Source of the DNA: Acidimicrobiia bacterium
GTDB lineage: Bacteria > Actinomycetota > Acidimicrobiia > Spongiisociales > SHLN01
Assembly: GCA_004283105.1 (NCBI GenBank)
Contig: SHLN01000146.1
Location: 1 to 6,686 of the forward strand
Reading direction: 5' to 3'
DNA: 6,686 nt
Below the pieces are notes generated by a model. The model was not told the origin of the DNA. It saw only the letters and a program-made list of their open reading frames with translations, and made no database searches. The first letter of the stretch is position 1; every line of letters begins with the position of its first letter. Made by a program: the position numbers and the translations under genes. Shown here piece after piece: positions 1 to 3,951 of the stretch.

Positions 1-1128
1 GCGCTCGCCGCCGACGAGGCCCGGCTGACCCGACTGTTCGGGACCGACGAGAACCTGCTGCCGTTGTGGATCGCCGAGCCCTATCTCGACCTCGCTCCCG
101 GAGTGGTGGCCGCCCTCCAGACCCGGGCCCGGTCCGCCTGGTTCGGATACGAGGCCCGTTCCCCTTCGCTCGCGGCGGTGTTCTGGGAGTGGATGGCGGG
201 CCGACATGGCTGGGATGGAGGAGGACTCGAGACCATGGTCAGTCCGAGCGTCGGGACCTCAATCGGTGTGCTCATCGAAGAGCTGACCGAGACCGGAGAC
301 GGCGTGATCCTGCAACCTCCGGTATTCACCGACTTCAAGCCACTCGTGGCGCGGGCCCACCGGACGCTGGTACGCAATCCACTGACGCTCACCGAGCACG
401 GCTACCGCTTCGATCTCGATGGCCTGGCGACGGCCGCCGCCGAGCCGACCACCCGGGCCCTCATCCTGTGCAATCCGCACAACCCGGTCGGCCGGGTGTG
501 GAGTCGGGACGAGCTCGCTCAGGTCGCCGATATCTGTGCCCGCCACGACGTGCTCGTCATCGCCGACGAGATCCATGCCGACCTGGCTCTCCCCTCCCAC
601 CGGTTCACACCCTTCGGGGTGGCGGCAGCCGGGTCTGACGTAGCGTGGGCGGCCACCCACGGGCCCATCAAGACCTTCGGCCTGGCCGGCGTGTGCGACA
701 CGCTGCTGACAACGGACAACGAGGCAGTAGCCGAGGCGTTTCGAAAGCGGAGCTCACAGCTTCACCTAACTCGCAACAACGTCTTTGCGGTCGCGGCGTT
801 CGAGGCCGCCTACCGGACGGGAGGACCATGGCTCGATGGGCTCCTCGAGCTCGTCGATCACAACCTCAGACTTCTTCGGGACCGGCTTCCCGACGGCATC
901 ACCCTCGTCGAGTCCGAGGGAACGTATCTGGCCTGGCTCGACTTCCGGCCGCTCGGCCTCGAGGTGCCCGAGTTGGTCGAGTGGCTGACGGCGGCGGGTC
1001 TGGCGCTCAGTCCCGGCCACTGGTTCGGCCGCGAGGGGGCCGGATTTGCTCGCATGACGGTGGCAGTCCCAAGCGAACAGATCGAAGACGCCATCGGCCG
1101 GCTCACCCGCGCCGTGGCCGCCGGGTAG
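1..1128 (+). CDS. MalY/PatB-family PLP-dependent C-S lyase / aminotransferase (5'-truncated)
   Basis: Cytoplasmic fold-type I PLP enzyme of the MalY/PatB branch, whose known members cleave cystathionine or cysteine conjugates (beta C-S lyase) and some of which transaminate. The frame is open from base 1, giving 375 visible residues. Full-length relatives have about 385-400, so roughly 10-25 N-terminal residues lie off the left edge; the TTG at 64 is internal to the family's LPxW segment. Residues counted from the first visible codon: FGY at 48-50, the QPPVFTDF segment with Phe109, CNPHNP with PLP-contacting Asn161, ADEIH with Asp189 (pyridine-nitrogen partner), IKTFGLAG with the Schiff-base Lys224 (codon 670-672), and Arg351 in FARMT as the carboxylate-binding Arg. 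The alignment I recall with B. subtilis PatB is close throughout. Two departures: Ile223 sits where relatives have Ser just before the lysine, and Phe109 replaces the usual Tyr. The gene converges on its right neighbour with 13 bases between stops. Family is certain; the substrate is not. Confidence 0.93.
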   Translation, partial: ALAADEARLTRLFGTDENLLPLWIAEPYLDLAPGVVAALQTRARSAWFGYEARSPSLAAVFWEWMAGRHGWDGGGLETMVSPSVGTSIGVLIEELTETGDGVILQPPVFTDFKPLVARAHRTLVRNPLTLTEHGYRFDLDGLATAAAEPTTRALILCNPHNPVGRVWSRDELAQVADICARHDVLVIADEIHADLALPSHRFTPFGVAAAGSDVAWAATHGPIKTFGLAGVCDTLLTTDNEAVAEAFRKRSSQLHLTRNNVFAVAAFEAAYRTGGPWLDGLLELVDHNLRLLRDRLPDGITLVESEGTYLAWLDFRPLGLEVPELVEWLTAAGLALSPGHWFGREGAGFARMTVAVPSEQIEDAIGRLTRAVAAG

Positions 1129-1156
1129 CCCGGTTCGAGCGTCAGCCGGCCGCCAC
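1114..1156. terminator. Possible hairpin spanning two convergent stop codons
   Basis: GTGGCCGCCGG (1114-1124) and CCGGCCGCCAC (1146-1156) are inverted repeats with one mismatch in 11 and a 21-base loop. The loop contains a second small stem, CCGGG/CCCGG at 1121-1125 and 1129-1133, which competes with the outer one. The arms are the last codons of the two converging genes, both of which end Val-Ala-Ala-Gly-stop. There is no T-tract on either side. It could act as a shared terminator for the two genes, or be a by-product of the shared C-terminal residues. Confidence 0.3.
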
Positions 1157-2944
1157 GATCTTGTGGACGAGCCCGTCGAACGTCGTCACATACAGCTCGC
1201 CGTGGCCGTCTTCGCCGAATGAAGAGACGGTGGCGGTGATGCCGAGATCCCATTCCCGGGAGGTCGTGATGTCCGAGCCGTCGTAGAACAACCCCCGCAC
1301 GAACTTGGCGCAGAAGTCGCTGTAGAGATAGGCGCCGTGCAGGCCATCGATCTCCCAGCCCCGGTAGACGAACCCACCGGTCACCGAGCAGCCCTCGGTG
1401 AGGTTTGAGAACGCGACGAGGGGTTGAACGTATCTGCTGGTATCGCACCCGGTCGCCCCCGGCGGGTAGCAATCGAAGCCCTCCTGGACGTTCCACCCGA
1501 AGTTGCGGCTCGGCGCCCACCGGTCGACGACATTGATCTCCTCCCAGCGGTCCTGGCCAACATCGCCGATGTAGATGAGCGATCCGTCCCAATCGAATCG
1601 CCACGGATTGCGCAGACCGATGGCCCAGATCTGATCGGTGCCGGTCCCGTCCACGTCCAGCCCAACGATGGCGCCGAGCGGGGTGTAGGCGTTCTGACCG
1701 TTTCCGAAGGGGTCACCGCCGCCGCCCCCGTCCCCGAGGCCAACGTGGAGGCGGCCGTCGGGGCCAAACTGGATCATTCCGCCGTTGTGGTTGCCGGCCG
1801 GCTGATCGACCGACAGCAGGGTGCGGACGAACTGAGGGCCTCCTGCTCCGTCTCGATATTCGACCACCCGGGTGTCGCCGGACGTGTTCGAATAGTGAAC
1901 GAAGAACCGGCCGTTTGAGGCAAACGACGGATGGAACGCCAGGCCGAGCAACCCCTTCTCCCCGTTCCCGTCGACGAGATCCGAGATATCGAGGAATGGC
2001 CGGCCCAGAACCACACCGTCCTGCACGATCTTGATGCGACCGCCCTGCTCAACCACGAAGAGACGGTCGTCACCCTCCGGCGCCGTCGCGAACAGCGGGC
2101 GACTGAAACCGCTCGCCACCCACTGGAGGGCAAGGTCGGGAAGGGGCGGAGGCGGACCGAGATTGCCCGCCACGGGAAGCCAGTTGGGCTCACCGAACGC
2201 GACACGCTCATCCGCCACGAGGTTGGCGTTCTCGTTTACGAGTAGGAACCGGGATGGCCACCAGGTGCCGAGGGTGTCGTCGCCGTCGCCGTCCCAGTCG
2301 CCGGCGAGCACGGTGTTGCCCGTGCCGTTGCTCCAAAACGTGCCGCCGAGCGGGGCGACTCCCCCGCTGGCAGGCAGTCCGCTCAGGTCCCGGGTGATGA
2401 AGACCCAGTGCTGGTTGTCCCGGTGCACTCCGACGGTGTCCTTGCCGTCGCCGTTGAAGTCCCCGGCGAACGGGCGGTCGCCGGCGGCCCCGAAGAAGAA
2501 GTCGAGATCGGCCACCGACGTTCCGAGCGTGTTGCCGAGAAAGAACCGCCCGTTTCGGAATATGCCGAGCGTGTCGCAGCCGTCACCGTCCCAATCGCCG
2601 GCGATCGGGATGTCCCCGGGATTCCCGAAGAAGAATGACTGCTCCCCCACTCCGAAGTCGTTGCTATCCCGCAGATAGACGAATCCGGTCGACTCCCGGT
2701 AGAGGGCGACGGTGTCGATGCCGTCACAGTCCCAGTCTCCCAGCAATGGCGTGTCCCCCGGGATCCCGAAGTAGAACGAGGTGATCCGTCCGTCCGGATA
2801 CCGGAGGTGCCACCGGCCTTCGGCCGGGTCAAACAGACCAACCTCATCTGGAACACCCCCCGCGGCAGGGGCCGAAGTGGCCGGAACCGCCAGCAGGGTG
2901 GCGACCAGCGCCGCCACGAGCAGACCTGGAAGGGATCGTTTCAC
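1142..2944 (-). CDS. Secreted glucose/sorbosone dehydrogenase-type propeller protein with N-terminal calcium-loop repeats
   Basis: A 600-residue exported protein in two parts. Residues 1-28 are a signal peptide: Lys2-Arg3, a hydrophobic core 8-20, and small residues ending near 25-28. Residues 33-262 hold five short repeats with D-x-D-x-D-G loops (listed separately). A Pro-rich linker (about 263-268) leads to a GSDH-family beta-propeller, about 270-598, the fold of PQQ-dependent soluble glucose and aldose sugar dehydrogenases. Visible family marks are VVEQGGRI, GLLGLAFHPSF, GNHNGG with His386 matching the catalytic His, a glycine-rich GLGDGGGGGDP, GLRNPWRFDWD with Arg445, DVGQDRWEEIN, NFGW, and EGCSVTGGFVYRG. 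Cys492, Cys500, Cys519 and Cys545 are probable disulfide partners. Many such proteins are annotated from sequence alone, so PQQ use and a sugar substrate are inferred. I chose GTG 2944 because it puts KR directly before the hydrophobic core. An in-frame GTG at 3001 would add 19 Pro-rich residues. Divergent from the metallopeptidase gene. Confidence 0.9.
   Translation of the reverse strand: MKRSLPGLLVAALVATLLAVPATSAPAAGGVPDEVGLFDPAEGRWHLRYPDGRITSFYFGIPGDTPLLGDWDCDGIDTVALYRESTGFVYLRDSNDFGVGEQSFFFGNPGDIPIAGDWDGDGCDTLGIFRNGRFFLGNTLGTSVADLDFFFGAAGDRPFAGDFNGDGKDTVGVHRDNQHWVFITRDLSGLPASGGVAPLGGTFWSNGTGNTVLAGDWDGDGDDTLGTWWPSRFLLVNENANLVADERVAFGEPNWLPVAGNLGPPPPLPDLALQWVASGFSRPLFATAPEGDDRLFVVEQGGRIKIVQDGVVLGRPFLDISDLVDGNGEKGLLGLAFHPSFASNGRFFVHYSNTSGDTRVVEYRDGAGGPQFVRTLLSVDQPAGNHNGGMIQFGPDGRLHVGLGDGGGGGDPFGNGQNAYTPLGAIVGLDVDGTGTDQIWAIGLRNPWRFDWDGSLIYIGDVGQDRWEEINVVDRWAPSRNFGWNVQEGFDCYPPGATGCDTSRYVQPLVAFSNLTEGCSVTGGFVYRGWEIDGLHGAYLYSDFCAKFVRGLFYDGSDITTSREWDLGITATVSSFGEDGHGELYVTTFDGLVHKIVAAG
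2159..2848 (-). repeat. Five tandem FG-GAP/VCBS-like protein repeats in the N-terminal half of the dehydrogenase-type protein
   Basis: Protein-level repeats of the form D-T-x-G-x-x-R ... F-F-F-G-x-x-G-D-x-P-x-x-G-D-W-D-G-D-G. The units run, in gene order, at about 2848-2720, 2719-2579, 2578-2444, 2443-2282 and 2281-2159, that is 43, 47, 45, 54 and 41 residues. Units 1-4 end in calcium-type loops: DWDCDG, DWDGDG, DFNGDG, DWDGDG. Unit 5 ends in AGNLG and has lost the acidic residues. The first unit lacks the Thr of the DT pair (DEVGLF), as expected at an array edge. Cys73 in the first loop and Cys123 just after the second could form a disulfide. The matching DNA similarity (GGTGTCG...CCGTC...CCCAGTC around 2271, 2438, 2570 and 2710) follows from the coding. 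Confidence 0.85.
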
Positions 2945-2963
2945 GCCGGGGAGAATACCCGGC
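2945..2963 (-). promoter_or_regulatory. Inverted repeat around a candidate -10, abutting the GTG start
   Basis: On the minus strand GCCGGG-TATTCTC-CCCGGC is a perfect 6-bp inverted repeat with a 7-base spacer, lying directly before the GTG at 2944-2942. The spacer contains the candidate -10 TATTCT. It could be an operator covering the promoter, or, if transcription starts upstream, a small hairpin at the ribosome entry site. In DNA this GC-rich such repeats also arise by chance. Confidence 0.3.
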
Positions 2964-3035
2964 CCCGGGATCTTCGGGTCCGGAAACGAACTAGCCCCCA
3001 CTCAAGGGTTTGGCGGGATCGTCGAACCTTTCCCT
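2945..3035. promoter_or_regulatory. Divergent intergenic region between the dehydrogenase-type and metallopeptidase genes
   Basis: These 91 bases separate two divergent GTG starts, so both promoters should lie here or just inside the genes. I see no convincing Shine-Dalgarno sequence before either start. For the minus-strand gene TATTCT (complement of 2952-2957) fits the actinobacterial TANNNT -10 pattern, 7 bases before the GTG, which would suit a leaderless transcript. I could not find a good -10 for the plus-strand gene. The region is too short for fully separate control of the two genes, so joint regulation is plausible. Confidence 0.45.
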
Positions 3036-3782
3036 GTGAACAGATCGATGCTCTTCCTGCTGGGAGTGGCAGCCTCGCTCGCGCTCCTGGCGGCGGCCCT
3101 GCTTACCTCTGATGCCTTCGCGCCGGGCGACATCACCGCCAGCTACCAGGTGCAAGGCGATTCGATCGTGCTGCTCGAAGGCGAGCCGGAGGCGTGGCAT
3201 ACCGAGGCGTGGGAGCGCTGGATTGAGCTCGTCCCGAGCTCGGCACGATGGCGGGTCGGACGGTTCGATGCCATCAGTGGAACCAGTGAGGGCCAGGTGG
3301 AGCCGGTCTCGGACAGCCTCCAGGTGTGGAGCCTGCGCATCGCCGAGCTCGACGACGACGTACGAGACATCGCCCTCATCCATGAGCTCGGCCATCTCGT
3401 CTCCCTCGGTCCGACTGAAGTGGTCGCGGCCACCGATCCCTCGGTGGAGGAGAATTGCCTCACGTACTTCTCGGTGGAGGGTTGTGCCATCCCGGGCCGG
3501 GTGTTCGAACAGTTCGTGAGCACGTTCTGGGACGTCGAGGGCGGCTGGGGTGGAACCGACGAGGAAGCCGACGAACGGTACCGGCAGAATCCCGACTCAT
3601 TCGTGACGGCCTACGCGGCCACCAATCCCGGCGAGGATCTCGCCGAGACCTTCGTGTTCTTCGTCTACCGGCTGCGCCCAACCGGCACGACGATTGCCGA
3701 CGAGAAGATCGCCCTCCTGTGGCAGTTCCCCGAGCTGGTCGAGCTCCGCCAATGGCTGCGCCGGGGCTTGATCGGGAGCTGA
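3036..3782 (+). CDS. Exported or membrane-anchored zinc metallopeptidase-like protein (HELGH / EDLAE)
   Basis: A 248-residue protein that I cannot place in a named peptidase family. Residues 5-23 are strongly hydrophobic after a short NRS start, followed by an Ala-x-Ala at 27-29. Pro30 would sit at +1 of that cleavage site, so an uncleaved N-terminal anchor is as likely as secretion. The active-site helix is IALIHELGHLV, with His116, Glu117 and His120. Downstream, NPGEDLAETFVFFV supplies Glu200 and Glu204 on a second helix, the arrangement of gluzincin-type enzymes where a Glu is the third zinc ligand. No HExxHxxGxxH of metzincins is present. Cys141 and Cys150 bracket a short loop and may form a disulfide in the extracytoplasmic domain. 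GTG 3036 gives a short polar start before the hydrophobic segment; ATG 3048 is an alternative four codons later. The open frame further upstream overlaps the opposite gene and is unlikely to be used. Peptidase activity and substrate are inferred. Confidence 0.8.
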   Translation: MNRSMLFLLGVAASLALLAAALLTSDAFAPGDITASYQVQGDSIVLLEGEPEAWHTEAWERWIELVPSSARWRVGRFDAISGTSEGQVEPVSDSLQVWSLRIAELDDDVRDIALIHELGHLVSLGPTEVVAATDPSVEENCLTYFSVEGCAIPGRVFEQFVSTFWDVEGGWGGTDEEADERYRQNPDSFVTAYAATNPGEDLAETFVFFVYRLRPTGTTIADEKIALLWQFPELVELRQWLRRGLIGS

Positions 3783-3828
3783 CCATCGAATGGCCGAGAG
3801 GGGCTTGTCAATCGGTCTAGGCACACGG

Positions 3829-3864
3829 GAAGGTGAGGGGGTCTTTTGGGACCCCCTCACCTTC
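3829..3864. terminator. Bidirectional factor-independent-type terminator hairpin
   Basis: A perfect 15-bp stem (3829-3843 pairing with 3850-3864) closes on the 6-base loop TTTTGG; the arms carry GGTGAGGGGGTC and GACCCCCTCACC. It lies 47 bases after the stop of the plus-strand peptidase gene and 88 bases after the stop of the minus-strand gene, so it can serve both. Neither side has a T-tract (CGGCGCC follows on plus, CCGTGTGC on minus), as is common for hairpins in high-GC actinobacteria. The rest of the 169-base spacer (3783-3828 and 3865-3951) shows nothing I can support. Confidence 0.8.
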
Positions 3865-3951
3865 GGCGCCCGGGGGAGGCTGCGTCAGTCGGTGCGCCAA
3901 CGCTTCTCGTCCTCTTGCTTCCCTCCGGTCTGGTGGGCGTTCGCCTTCTCG

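Noticed and set aside
64..66. TTG as the start of the PLP enzyme
   Set aside because: The frame is open to base 1 and the upstream codons (RLFGTDENLLPLW) match the family, so the true start is outside the window.
1424..1918. Plus-strand open frame of 164 codons
   Set aside because: It is antisense to the GSDH domain, has no recognisable motif, and is expected in GC-rich DNA.
2031..2678. Plus-strand open frame of 215 codons
   Set aside because: It is antisense to the calcium-loop repeats; its repetitive Ser/Pro composition mirrors the repeats on the other strand.
2271..2740. Recurring CCGTC/CCCAGTC DNA repeats resembling a direct-repeat array
   Set aside because: They encode the GDWDGDG loops, with spacing of 45-54 codons and diverged wobble bases, so this is neither CRISPR nor a satellite.
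2945..3001. GTG at 3001 as the start of the dehydrogenase-type gene
   Set aside because: It would add a Pro-rich 19-residue extension in front of a normal signal peptide; GTG 2944 places the KR pair at the N-terminus.
2781..3035. Upstream extension of the metallopeptidase reading frame
   Set aside because: It overlaps the signal peptide and first repeat of the opposite gene and would bury the hydrophobic segment inside the protein.
3865..3898. Second hairpin GGCGC ... GCGCC after the terminator
   Set aside because: The stem is only 5 bp with a 24-base loop, within chance expectation for this base composition.
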